Made by a program: the position numbers and the translations under genes. A DNA stretch of 64,000 nt from Canna indica (taxonomy: Eukaryota > Streptophyta > Magnoliopsida > Zingiberales > Cannaceae). The notes beneath the pieces are model-generated. The model saw nothing but the letters and a program-made list of their open reading frames with translations, had not been told where the DNA came from and did not search any database. The DNA is taken from positions 5,892,501-5,956,500 of the forward strand of contig CP136895.1 of the NCBI GenBank assembly GCA_034359265.1, read 5' to 3'. Positions 45,101 to 56,294 of this stretch are shown here, in pieces. How positions within the stretch are numbered: the first letter of the stretch is position 1; each line of letters begins with the position of its first letter.

Positions 45101-46125
45101 TTGATTTAGTCCCTCGGAGAGAGTTTGTGGCAAGTTTTGATTAATAGGACTTGATGAGCATTAATCTTTAATGACATATTTATTGTTGATACTATATATT
45201 TTCTTATAGTTGTTGCATGAGAGTGATTAAATTAATGATGTAAGTTTTTAGACTTAAGCCGACAACGATAGCATGTTCAAATTATAAATAATCAAATTAT
45301 TAATTGTGTTGAAAATTGAAATGATAATTGACCTAATTAAATGCATGTGTGCTTACCTAAGTTAATTAAAGTGCAACTTCTATGGAGCCATGCTCCATGG
45401 GAATTCCCATGGAAACTCTCATAGGAGTGAATCTAACCTTGCAAAAATTGAACCTAGCTAGTATGATTAAGATTGAACCTAAAGTAATTGTAAACCTCTG
45501 CTGCAAAAGAGTGAATCTAGCTTAGGTTCACTCTTAACAATGTTAGGTTCACACATATGTGGGGCTACATAAAAATTCTATGGAGCCCAACTCCATAATA
45601 GTTTTTTTCTGATTAATTATATTTGCAATTTTTCCTAGCTGCGTAGATCTACAAACCCTATTGATCTTAAAAATCAATTGGCCATATGTTGATTAATTAA
45701 TTAGATCAGCAATTCAAAAGATGCCTGAGCATGAAATAATTAATTAATTGCTCTTGTAATTACTGCACTCATATTAGCCAAGCGAATATTAATTCCTATT
45801 TTTTTTAAAATTAATTAATTAGTTAACAATTAATGTGTACTGTGCAGTGCAAGAACTAGTACTTTACTGATTATAATTAAATGATAGCTAACTTTGCATG
45901 GGTGATTTTAGAACTGCACATATGATAATTGATTCGAATGTTAAGTTTGTATAAGATATCAAGTTTTCCTCTCTTGAACAGAATACAAGTTTTCTTTTTT
46001 CAAAAAAAAAAAAGTTTGTATAAGATATCAAGTCAATTCTCGCTCCTATACTTTAGCATATATAGATATACCTACGCATACAAAAGAATATGAACCTATA
46101 TATCCATACTCATCCAAGTCTAGTG

Positions 46126-46164
<39 letters not shown>

Positions 46165-47087
46165 CTGCGTGTGTGTCAGCATGTATCAGTAACTATATCA
46201 TCAATGTCAGTAACTATATAGAATGAAATTTAAAGACAGTATTTTTAATATTCTGGAAAGAAATATTCTCTGACTTAATTATTTAGAAATTATTAACAAT
46301 ATAATGAAAACATTTGTCTGAAAAAAATAGCTAGTAATTAAACAAACTGAAAACTAAGAACTGTACACGCAGGTGGATATATATATATGAATTTAGCATT
46401 CAGTGTAGGTACTTTAATTAATTAATATAACCTTTTTTGCGCCTAAAAAAGAGACCATGAACCAACAAACTAGGTGTTAATTTGCACTATCTCTATATAC
46501 AGTCCATATATATTTACTGAAGAAATAGTACAGAAATATGTACGTTTTGTTAAGTGAAAGAAACTTTACCATTTTTTTTGTTGAAGGAAGACATTATTTC
46601 ACCCAATTAACGAAAAGAAATTTAAGTTATAGGTAAAGATCTGAGAACCTCGATAGGTTACCATTGAACCTTAACTAGTAGAAGATCGATCTGCACTTTC
46701 TTACTTTTGCAAACAGGTATATATTATTCCACAGTCAAGATCATCTGAACTTATTCGAGTAAAAATAATAGCCATTCGAAGCTACATTTTCTATAAATCT
46801 GGTGTATTATTCATCACGAAGAGGAGATCGATCGGAAAAGCATGTATAAGTAGTTGTATATATGTAGATTTAGAAAGTGCAGTTTAAGGTTATGGTCGAC
46901 GGCACCTGGAGCTGGCGAATTCGTAGAGCTTCCCCCTCGGAGAGAAGATGAGGAGCGCCACCTCGACGTCGCAAAGCACGGATAACTCGTAGGCCTTCTT
47001 CAGCAACCCGTTCTTCCGCTTGGAGAAGGTCACCTGCCGGCTTATCGTGTTCTCTATCCGCTTCATCTCTGTCTTTCCCCTCACCAT
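39188..47087 (-). CDS. SOC1/TM3-clade MIKC MADS-box transcription factor, 211 aa
   Basis: Exons: 47087-46906, 40261-40183, 40047-39989, 39883-39784, 39694-39653, 39566-39525, 39319-39188 (TAG); all phases close. The MADS domain (1-60, [20 protein letters not shown]...) binds CArG boxes. The I region (61-87) and K domain (about 88-165, with [20 protein letters not shown] and [19 protein letters not shown]) follow, allowing dimerisation. The C-terminus carries [14 protein letters not shown], the SOC1 motif, which with MVRGKT places it in the SOC1/TM3 clade (floral-transition activators; OsMADS50/56 relatives). It acts in the nucleus. Intron 1 is 6644 bp and full of repeats. Exon 4 is followed by AAG|GCAAGT, a GC-AG intron. 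Upstream, a TCATCTCAG|GTAGAG acceptor at about 47117 suggests a 5'-UTR intron. Alternative: an AGL42/71/72-like member of the same clade. Confidence 0.93.
40576..40785. mobile_element. MITE-like repeat in MADS intron 1, copy 1
   Basis: Starts AACTATTGTGGAGTCCGG and ends CCAGCTCCATAGTAATT, an imperfect inverted pair. Internal phrases GAACCTAAAGTA and TGTTAGGTTC are shared with 45374-45608. Confidence 0.7.
42622..43142 (+). mobile_element. 5'-truncated LINE with poly(A) tail in MADS intron 1
   Basis: Encodes a zf-RVT remnant (CPLCNAQ...[12 protein letters not shown], about 42680-42745) and ends ATGAATACAAATTTCTTTGTT plus poly(A) at about 43133-43144. The 9-bp duplication AACATGTCG lies at 42613-42621 and 43143-43151. 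It is oriented opposite to the host gene. Confidence 0.85.
43314..43570. repeat. GC-rich degenerate minisatellite in MADS intron 1
   Basis: GTTGTCAACGACGT-like motifs recur about every 30 bp (near 43320, 43409, 43440, 43477, 43508, 43539), interleaved with GGAGGCC. The block is far more GC-rich than the rest of the intron. Confidence 0.8.
43677..44005. repeat. ATATACTCTCTTT low-complexity repeat
   Basis: Many irregular copies of AAATATACTCTCTTTGA-like phrases, including a (CT)n run at 43679-43695 and a (CA)n run near 43782. It resembles the AATATACTC motif of the tandem array at 48.5-58 kb. Confidence 0.75.
45374..45608. mobile_element. MITE-like repeat in MADS intron 1, copy 2
   Basis: Same family as 40576-40785. 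It starts ACTTCTATGGAGCCATG and ends GCCCAACTCCATAATAG, with internal GAACCTAAAGTAATTG and TGTTAGGTTCACAC. Confidence 0.7.
45964..46011 (+). mobile_element. 48-bp poly(A)-tailed retro-insertion with 21-bp TSD
   Basis: An exact 21-bp direct repeat (45943-45963 and 46012-46032) brackets 48 bp reading TTTTCCTCTCTTGAACAG... and ending in poly(A). The insert resembles the last 40 bp of the LINE at 43100-43142 (...GAATACAAATTTCTTT, poly(A)). Confidence 0.88.
46125..46177. repeat. (TA)n(TG)n compound microsatellite
   Basis: A TA run at 46125-46152 passes into TG repeats up to about 46177, in MADS intron 1. Confidence 0.88.
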
Positions 47088-48339
47088 GATAATGATCTCT
47101 CTATAACCCTCTCTACCTGAGATGATCAAGAAAATAACAGCAGCAACCAAATGGAGATGTCAAAACAATTAGCAGGAATGTTAAGAAAATAGAACCTGCG
47201 ATCTTTTGGCCTCGGCGGAATAGAACGGCGACTAGGAACCACTAGCTCCAAACCCTATTCCATTTCCCTATTCTGAGACTAACACCCGAAAAAGTAATAA
47301 AACATGTAGTGGGGGGATGGAAAGAGAGGACCAAAAAAAAGGCAAACCAGTTAAAAGTGAACCAAAAAATAAATGATATCCTAAATAAGCAATAATTACA
47401 GTCCACCATCACTAATTAATTTGGGAGAAGACTTCGTCTCGCCAATCACCGATGGCAGCGCCTCGAGCGCACCCAGGATCACCCGTCTCTCTCCGGCACA
47501 GGGAACACGATTCTCCGACCATGAAGTGGCAATCTTCTATGCGAGATTGGGATCCCTGTTGCCGCCCGAGGCGAGAGGGTAGGGGTCATGTGGAGGACAC
47601 GTTAGTTGTCCTGAAGTCTTATCGCGATCATCGCCCCGGCCAACGGACGTAGAAGGCAGTACGCGTGTCACGTGGCTCTCCGCCTTTCTCCCTCGTAGTA
47701 GTACAAGTCCACCATTACTGCTCTCAATCTAGTGCCACACATGTTAATTTCACCGGGCACAGAGTCACAGACAAAAGGAAAGACCGTCTCTTTAGTTCTT
47801 GCTGTCTTGCGCGCGTACATGGTGGTGGGTTTTGCCATTTAGGTGGCGATTCCAGGTTGTTCAGATTTCCCTTTCGGTTGAGAAATCGATTTTTAAAAAA
47901 ATCTAAATATAAATTCAGACGCATGAAAAAAAAATCAATTTGAGGATCGATAAGAATGGATGAAAAAATTACACAACCGATGCCCAAAAGCCGTCGGTAT
48001 TCAGCCCGTATTCAATTTTTTTTAAAATTTTTTTAAATTTTTTAATTTTATATTTATATATATATATATTATTAATTTATAAAATATATAACATATTATT
48101 TTATCATAACATAATATATAACATATTTTTAATATATATTATTTTTATTATAATGTTTAAAATTATATATTATTGATATGTTATCGGTTGATAAAATTTC
48201 TTAAGTTTATCAATAAATTTATAATGTTTAAAAGTAATTTAAAAAAAAAATAAATGATATATATGGGGCTAAAAATATTATATTTATACTAATTAAGAAT
48301 AATTTAAAAATTTATCGGTTGATAAAATATTGTGCTCGA
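47088..48339. other. upstream region of the MADS-box gene
   Basis: 47100-47130 holds a likely 5'-UTR acceptor. 47420-47720 is a relatively GC-rich block with TCTCTCCGG-type phrases and probably contains the first untranslated exon and promoter. 47980-48330 is AT-rich with no gene. Confidence 0.45.
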
Positions 48340-48500
48340 GAAAAATAAGTGAGCCTAAACGAACCGAGCTCGAGTATAACTCGAGCTGAGCTCAAGCCTA
48401 GAGATATTGAAGTTCAATCGAGCTAAAGACCAATATTTCTTAAACGAGCTGAGCTCGAGTACAAACAAACTCAGCACGGCTCAGCTCGATTACGCCCATT
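48340..48500. repeat. GAGCTCGAG-rich repeat
   Basis: Repeated AACGAGCTGAGCTCGAGTA-like phrases in both orientations. Such arms are typical of non-autonomous hAT-like elements, but I could not find clean ends. Confidence 0.5.
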
Positions 48501-51094
48501 TTAATACAACATTCATTATTGATCATTCTTCTTTAGGAGTATGTTTTAAAAACCCAAATTATACTTAAGGTATATAGGAATAAAAATTTTGTAATGTCTA
48601 GGCACATCAATAGTCTTTGTGAATGCCAAATAGAATATACTTATATTCTATTATATATAAATATACTCATTTTCTACCTCATGTATACTCAATTTATTTT
48701 AAATATACTAAATTTTTTAAATTTACTCATTTCATTTAAAATTCAATATAATAATTAATAAAGTGAGTATATATACATGAATAAAAGATATATATTTATA
48801 CTACACAAGAACTATAATGTGGTACCTAGACCAATTCGTGTTGGGCCGGTGGCCCGATCCGAAAAAATTTGTTCATGGTCCAACCCAGCCCAATAAGAAT
48901 TCGGGCTTGGGATCTCTGGCCCGGCCCGACACGAAAAATAATGTGCCGACACGACATGGCTCATTTAGCACGATCAATAACGGTTCGACACAGGTCAAAC
49001 TATTTATCGGGCTTGAATCATGCCATTATAATCAGGTCGTCGAATCCATATCGGGCTATTGGGCCAGTTTAGGCTCGATAGTTCGATATTTTTGATAATG
49101 TACAAAAATTTTATTGGACTATTGGGTCGGGCTTATACAGTCTAGCTCGTCCCGATGATTTTTCGAGTCTTATCGAGCAGGCCCGATAACAGCCCGAGCA
49201 TGATAAGAATCGGCCTGAACCCAATATTTTTAGATCATTTCAGTTGGGAGAACTAATGGCCTTCTGATTTTTTCGATATTGTACCTAAAGATACTGTTAC
49301 ATTAAGTTTATATTTCGATAACATTCATTATTGATTATTCTTTTTTATGAGTATGTTCTAAAAACCCAAATCATATTTAAGGTATATAGGAATAAATTTT
49401 TTGTGATGTCTAGGCACCGCAATAGTCTTTGAATGCCAAATAGAATATACTCATATTCTATTATATATAAATATACTCATTTTCTACTTCATGTATACTC
49501 ATTTTCTACTTCATGTATACTCATTTCATTTAAAATTCAATATAATAATTAATAAAGTGAGTATATATACATGAATAAAAGATAAATATATTTATACTAC
49601 ACAAGAACTATAATGTGGTACCTAGACCAATTCGTGTCGGGCCGGTGGCCCAGTCCGAAAAAATTTGTGCATGGTCCGGCCCAGCCCAGTAAGAATTCGG
49701 GCTTGGAATTCCAACCCACTCGACACGAAAAATAATGGGCCGACACGGCATGGCTCATTTAGCCCGATCAATAACGGTCCGGCACGGGCCAAACTGTTGA
49801 TCGGGCCCGAATCGTGCCATTATAATCGGGTCCCCGGGCCCATATCGGGCTATTGGGCCAGTTCGGGCCCGATTGTCCGATATTTTTGATAATGTACAAA
49901 AATTTTATTGGGCTATCGGGCCGGGCGAGCCTATACCGTCTAGCATGTCCCGATGATTTTTTGGGTCTTATCGGGCTGGCCCGATAACAGCCCGAGCATG
50001 GTAAGAATCGACCTGAACATGATATTTTTAGATCATTTCAGTTGGGAGAACTAACGGTATTCTGATTTTTTCGATATTGTACCTAAAGATAATGTTACAT
50101 TAAGTTTATATTTCAATAACATTCATTATTGATTATTCTTTTTTACGAGTATGTTTTAAAAACCCAAATCATATTTAAGGTATATAGGAATAAATTTTTT
50201 GTGATGTCTAGGCACCGCAATAGTCTTTGTGAATGCGAAATAAAATATACTCATATTCTATTATATATAAATATAATCATTTTCTACTTCAGGCACACTC
50301 AATTTATTGTAGATATACTTAATTTTTTAAATATACTCATTTCATTTAAAAGTCAATATAATAATTAATAAAGTGAGTATATATACATGAATAAAAGATA
50401 AATATATTTATACTACACAAGAACTATAATGTGGTACCTAGACCAATTCGTGTCGGGCCGGTGGCCCAGTCCGAAAAAATTTGTGCATGGTCCGGCCCAG
50501 CCCGATAAGAATTCGGGCATGGGATCTCCAGCTCAGCCCGACACGAAAACTAATGGGCCGACATGGCATGGCTCATTTAGCTCGATCAATAATGGTCCGG
50601 CAAGGGCCAAACTGTTTATCGGTCCCGAATCGTGCCATTATAATCGCGTCATCGGGCCCATATCGGGCTATTGGGCCAGTTCGGGCCCGATAGTTTGATA
50701 TTTTTGATAATGTATAAAATTCTTATTGGGCTATCGGGCTGAGCCTATACCGTCTAGCCTGACCCGATGATTTTTCGAGTCTTATCGAGCTAGCCCGATA
50801 ACAGCCCAAGCATGGTAAGAACCGGCTTGAACCCGATATTTTTAGATCATTTCAGTTGTGAGAACTAATGGCCTTCTCTGATTTTTTCGATATTGTACCT
50901 AAAGATAATATTACATTAAGTTTATATTTCAATAACATTCATTATTGATTATTCTTTTTTAGGAGTATGTTTTAAAAACCCAAATCATACTTAAGGTATA
51001 TAGGAATAAATTTTTTGTGATGTCTAGGCACCGCAATAGTACTTGTGAATGCGAAATAGAATATACTCATATTCTATTATATATAAATATACTC

Positions 51095-52243
51095 TGATGA
51101 GTGTTGAATCCACCAAAAATAAATATCTACTTCTTGAGATTTTGTAGTCGTGATAAGTAGGGTCGAATCCACATAGACCGGTTAGTTTCAAATTCTTCCA
51201 AGACCAAAAATTAAAAGAAATGAAAAAAGAGTTTTTTTTAATTAGATGCAAGAAGACGTAATTAAAAACAGTGATTAAAAACAATGATTAAAATTAAGGA
51301 GAAATCAATGAGAGGAAAGTCTAGCTAAAGGTACGTTCTCGATTTCGATTCGTAGGATTGATCATAGACGCTAAGGATGAGTTTCTTTATTTCTAGCAAT
51401 TTAATAGACTTGTGTGAATTGAACAACAATCTCACAAGTCGTATTAATTCAAATATTTCATTAGTTCGGATTGAACAACAACCTCAACTAATTTATCTCT
51501 AAATCCGGCATGGAACAACCATATTGGTAGACTAGCTATTGTTCTAATAATCTGGTAACATACCGATAATTAAAAAGAAATAATAGAATAAATTCTACAG
51601 AAAATAAATGAATACCGGAAAACAAAGACATTAAGCACAGAAGAATCTCACAAACTGTAGAACCGAAATGTCGAATCATCCTTTAGCTAGAAAAAAGTGG
51701 ATTAGCCACACATTGCAAACTCACACAATTTCATTATCAAAAATAAACTACTGCTGAAAATTTAAAGGAACAAAACACAAAAAGGAGGCTTAAGCTAAGA
51801 ATTGTCAGCCTTTGTTCATTACAATTATTCTCCTTTTATAGGAGAATTCCAAACCTAACTAGAATAGTAAATAAAAATCAAATCAACCTTACATGTCAAT
51901 AAACTAACATCCAAATATTTTGGTTTAATATTTTTGACACAAATGGGTTGCTCAAATTCGCATGGAAACATGGAAGCAAAATTTTAGCTTTAAACTTGAT
52001 AAATTCTGGATTTGTCACATGTATCTTCGCTAAGGTGTGGGCACGCCCAAGGTAATACGACCAAATCCAGCTTGCATTTCAATTTCCAGCTTCCAAAAAC
52101 ATGCATGGAGATTTCTTTTTGAATTCTTTCCATCATTTGTTGCATAAAAGTTAAACAAAATAATAAACACATTTTATGAAGCATTTAATTCAAATTTAGC
52201 ATGAAAATAAGCATCAAAAGATGAAAAAATAAATATGTCATCA
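51095..52243 (-). repeat. Gypsy element 3' LTR
   Basis: 1149 bp, homologous along its length to 56295-57427 with scattered differences. The flanking TACTC is on its left. Confidence 0.9.
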
Positions 52244-53930
52244 AATCTCCCCACACTTAAACCATGCTTGTCCTCAAGCATAACTCAAACCGAACGATCA
52301 TTCTCTTTAAAATTCATCGCATCCTATCACAGCCCACATCATAAAAGTTTTAACGATTCAAACAAAAAGACAATAGCTAGCAATTTTTCACAATGAAATC
52401 TCATCCATCCACACAGATCTATGATTACTTAGATGCAAATGATGGAAAAGTTTAAGCACACATGCAAATTTCAAAAATAATCTTCGCATAGAAAAACATC
52501 TACCAAGCAATGCCACAAGTTGAAATAACTAAGAGACTTAACTTATTGACTGGACATCTTTTATTTTCCTAGATCATTGCTCAACCTTTTGACGCGAGGA
52601 CATACATTGGTGATGCATACACCCGATTACTTGGTTGGCCCCGAATCTAAGTTCCTTGCCTAGAATGTCATGCAACCTTTTGACGAAAGGACATACATTG
52701 GTGATGCATGCACCCGGTTACTCGGTTGATCACAATTCTAGGTGGCTACTAGCTAGGTCTATTCATGATCTTTTGTGATCAGCGGAGTAGTGACTCTCTT
52801 TTTTTCTTTCTTTTTTCTTTTTTTTTTTCAGTCTTGAGGCATAACAATGTATAGTTCCTACTGTGCAAGAAAAAAAAACTAAGCATGCATGATTGTTTTA
52901 AAATTTATTGCATCTTGGTATTCAAAAAGTTCATCAAGAGACGGTCATATATCATGTGGGGGGATGAGAAATGCATTATTCATGTTGGCTCTCCATTGTA
53001 ATTCAGTTTAAGGCATCTAACATAATGATTTGGGATGTTCAAAGATGTAAATGAATTCTTCAAGATAACAATTGAAATGTATGAGTTAAAAGAAACATTG
53101 AGTTCCAAGACAAGATTCAAAAACTTATCAAAAGTGTGTAAACAGTGAACTTCTAATCAAAATAAATTCATGTGCAGGAAGATTTCAGCTATTTACAAGA
53201 GCAAAATAAAGGTGTCATGCAAAATAAACCTTTCCCCGCACTTAAAATCCACATTGTCCCAATGTGGTTCAAAATAATTTCAAAATAAAATAATAGCAAA
53301 TTGGGAAAACGAGAACTTCCCCGAACATTGGAGGAGGGTATCGGCTGCTTGCTACTACCTTGGGTTTTAGGCGTGGTCATGCCTAAAACTTCAAGTCTGT
53401 CTTTTAAATTTTGTCTCCTTTTTCTTTTAGAATTTTCAAAGCTCTACCATTGATATCGAATTCATCATTTGCCAAAAGATATTTGGAAGAAATTAAAATT
53501 AGAAGTAAAAGAAAAATAAAAATAGATCTAAAGAAATTGAAAAAAAAAATTATGCAAAAGTAAAGACTAATAAATAAGGCGTGGGCACGCCTAATGCCTT
53601 GGTTGCCTCCCAGAAGCGCCCTTGTTTATTGTCCTAGGCTAGACCGTATTGTCATATTTCACGTAACTCTAGTTAAATATTTTAGATGCCTAGGCAGCAG
53701 CCTCAATTTCAATTGCGGTGTCTACACAATAAAATATAGAAGCTTAGTGCGAGAAGTAAATGGTTCTAGTCATGAAGCATTAGTTTTTGTAGTTTTGAGC
53801 GCCTTTATTTCAACCTGCAAATTATTTTCATAATTAATTTCAATACTGTCCAGATTGATATTCATGTCCATAACACTCAAATCAAATATTTCGTGAGCTA
53901 AAATGCCAATAAAATTAATATTGTTAACAG
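52244..53930 (-). other. Gypsy element non-coding internal region
   Basis: Where RT, RNase H and integrase would be expected there is no recognisable coding sequence. A phrase of about 50 bp (GACGCGAGGACATACATTGG...) is repeated at 52591 and 52689, and a T-rich tract lies at 52798-52829. GTTGCCTCCCAGAAGCGCC at 53603-53621 is a phrase common near this point in plant Gypsy elements. Confidence 0.6.
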
Positions 53931-53937
53931 AAAATTT

Positions 53938-54408
53938 TTAGCTAGAAAATTTCATGACATCATAAATATTGAATTTGATGACTTCCCCATCAAATTCCAT
54001 AGTAAGTGTGCCATCATACACATCTATTTTTGTTCTAGCTGTGCCAAGATAGGGTCTTCCAAATAGAATTTCAGATGAGTTGGAAGAAGTATCTTCCTCT
54101 ATGTTAAGCACAAAAAAGTTTGCAGGAAAAACTAAATTGTTCACTTGAACTAAGACATCCTCCAACACCCCTTCGGGGTAAACGACCGACTTGTCACCTG
54201 ATTGAATGACAACACATGTCTTTTTTAATGGACCAATATTTAAAGATGAATAAATAGACAATGACATGTCATTTATAGATGCTCCTAAATCACACATAGC
54301 TCTTTTTATACCAACATTACCTATCTTGCAAGAAATAGCAAACATACATTGATCTTTGCATTTGGGAGGTAATTTTCTTTGAAGTACAACGAAAATATTT
54401 TCTCTCAC
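53938..54408 (-). pseudogene. Gypsy aspartic protease region
   Basis: An open frame of 156 codons with AMCDLGASINDMSLSIYSSL, whose DLGAS replaces the usual D-S/T-G-A catalytic motif of retroviral-type proteases, as is common in Athila-like plant elements. ILFGRPYLGTARTKIDVYDG follows, also typical of these elements. It ends at a stop with no RT behind it. Confidence 0.82.
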
Positions 54409-55031
54409 ACTTACCTTTTCATTACCAGTTAGCTTTTTCTTATTGGTGCATAGTTTCTTGAGAAATTTAGCATATCGAGGTACTTGCTTAATGACGTCAA
54501 GTAAGGGAATATTTATTTCAACCTTGCGAAAAGTTTCGAAAATCTATTTTTCTTCATTTTCCTTCTTAGACTTGGCCACTCTTTTTGGAAAGGGAGGTTT
54601 GATCATCAATGTTCTCGACTGTTCTGGTCCATCTTGTTTCTGGTTGTAGTAATTTCAGTTTCTGTCTCCAAGGTGTGCCCACGTCTTGGCAGACTAGGTT
54701 CTGTTTCTAAGACGTGCCCACGTCTTGGCAAACTGAGTTCTGCTAATTCCTTTCCAATTCTTAGAGTTATTGTGCTAGCATTCTATTTTTGGTTGATAAC
54801 AGTTTGTGATGGCAGTTTGCCTTGTGATTCCAACTTGCTTAGAGATGACGCCAATTGATCTATTTGATTCTCTAAAATTTGAATGCTTGCATTTGTTTCT
54901 ATTATACTTGCTTTTGTTTCTTGTTGAAATTATTGTGTACTAATTGCAAGTGATTTAACAATTTCTTCAAGAGATGTACCTGAATTTGAAGGGTATTATT
55001 GTGACGGGCCATGTTGCTTAGGTTGGAATTG

Positions 55032-55274
55032 CTAGAAATTTGATGGTTGCGCTCCATAGCTGAAATTTGGATTATCCCTCCATCCTGGGTTGTAAGTGTT
55101 TGAATAAGGATCAAATCTCCTTTGTGGAAGACTAGGAAATCCTCCAATAGCATTGACATATTTTTCAGTATCATCTTGGAGTGTAGGACACATATCGATA
55201 TGATGACCAACGTGAGCACAAATTTCGAAAACTTTAGCCCGTGATGTGTTTTCTGCGACCAAAGTTTGGACCAT
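55032..55274 (-). pseudogene. Gypsy gag zinc-knuckle region
   Basis: FEICAHVGHHIDMCPTLQDD resembles a CCHC knuckle (C-x2-C-x4-H-x4-C) with one Cys replaced, followed by FPSLPQRRFDPYSNTYNPGW, a stretch common after gag in Athila-type elements. Confidence 0.75.
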
Positions 55275-55372
55275 AGTAGTTAGATGAAAAATTTTAGATG
55301 AAAAATTTTAGATTCAAGGGATGATCCATTTACCTCATTTACCCCTCTTAATGGTTCTTGTCGAAACTCAAA

Positions 55373-55801
55373 TTATTGTGAATTAGTAGCCATGATAGAG
55401 ATTAATTCTCTAGCAGCTTGAGGAGTTTTGTTCACTATAGCCCCACCACTTGCTGCATCCATCATCCTCCTTTCCATGGGTAGCAAACCTTCATAAAAAT
55501 ATTGAATTAGTAATTGTTCAGAAATACCATGTTGAGGGAAACTTGCACATAACCGTTTGAATCTTTTCCAATATTCATGTAGAGTCTCCATGTCTTTTTG
55601 TTTAACTCCATAGATTTCCCTCCTAATTCCAACGGCTCGTGAAGCTGGAAAAAATTTGTCCAAGAACAGCCTTAGCAAATCTGTCCATGCGTTGATTGAT
55701 CCAGGAGGAAGGTAGAACAACCACTCCTTGGTTGTATCCGCTAAGGAAAAAGGGAAGGCTCGCAGTTTGATTTGCTCATCGGATATCCCGTGTGATTTCA
55801 T
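55373..55801 (-). pseudogene. Gypsy gag (Retrotrans_gag domain)
   Basis: KLRAFPFSLADTTKEWLFYL, WTDLLRLFLDKFFPASR and METLHEYWKRFKRLCASFPQ are the core of the Retrotrans_gag domain found in plant Gypsy elements. The frame stops on both sides, and the N-terminal part lies in other frames toward 56200. Confidence 0.85.
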
Positions 55802-56271
55802 TGTTGATCATACAACGTGGAATTCCTTCAAGTGCTTATGAGGGTCTTCATTTTCAAGTCATCGAAAAATAGGTAAAAGATGTATTAGTCCAGATTTTAA
55901 TTCAAAGTTTACCTCTGATTCTGGGTAAGTGATGCATAATGATGGTTGGTTAAAAGGTGCAGCAGTCAGTTTGCGCAAAGTCAAATTATTTTCAGCCATC
56001 CTAGCTTTTATTTTTGCTTCTATTTCAGAGTTAAGGCGTGCCCACGTCTCGTCTGCTGTTGAAGATGAGGATGCTGAAACGTGTTTACCTCATTGTTGGG
56101 TCGCCTTTTTAAGACTTCTAGCAGTCTTCTCAATCTCAAGATCGTATATGAGCTCTCCTGTGCGATCAGATCTGACCATCAATGTTAAGACGTGCCCACG
56201 TCTAACCTGTCTGGAATTTTTTTGCACAATCAAAACTGGTTAACAAAAGAATTAAAATTGATCATTACCAA

Positions 56272-56289
56272 TCCCCAGCAACGGCGCCA
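56272..56289 (-). promoter_or_regulatory. Gypsy primer-binding site (tRNA-Asp type)
   Basis: On the minus strand TGGCGCCGTTGCTGGGGA lies a few bases after the 5' LTR, complementary to the 3' end of plant tRNA-Asp with one difference from the common form. Confidence 0.8.
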
Positions 56290-56294
56290 AAATT

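Noticed and set aside
48817..50698. Similar 60-92-codon frames repeated three times, as a small gene family
   Set aside because: They arise from GGCCCG-rich tandem units, shift frame between copies and have no conserved start or stop.
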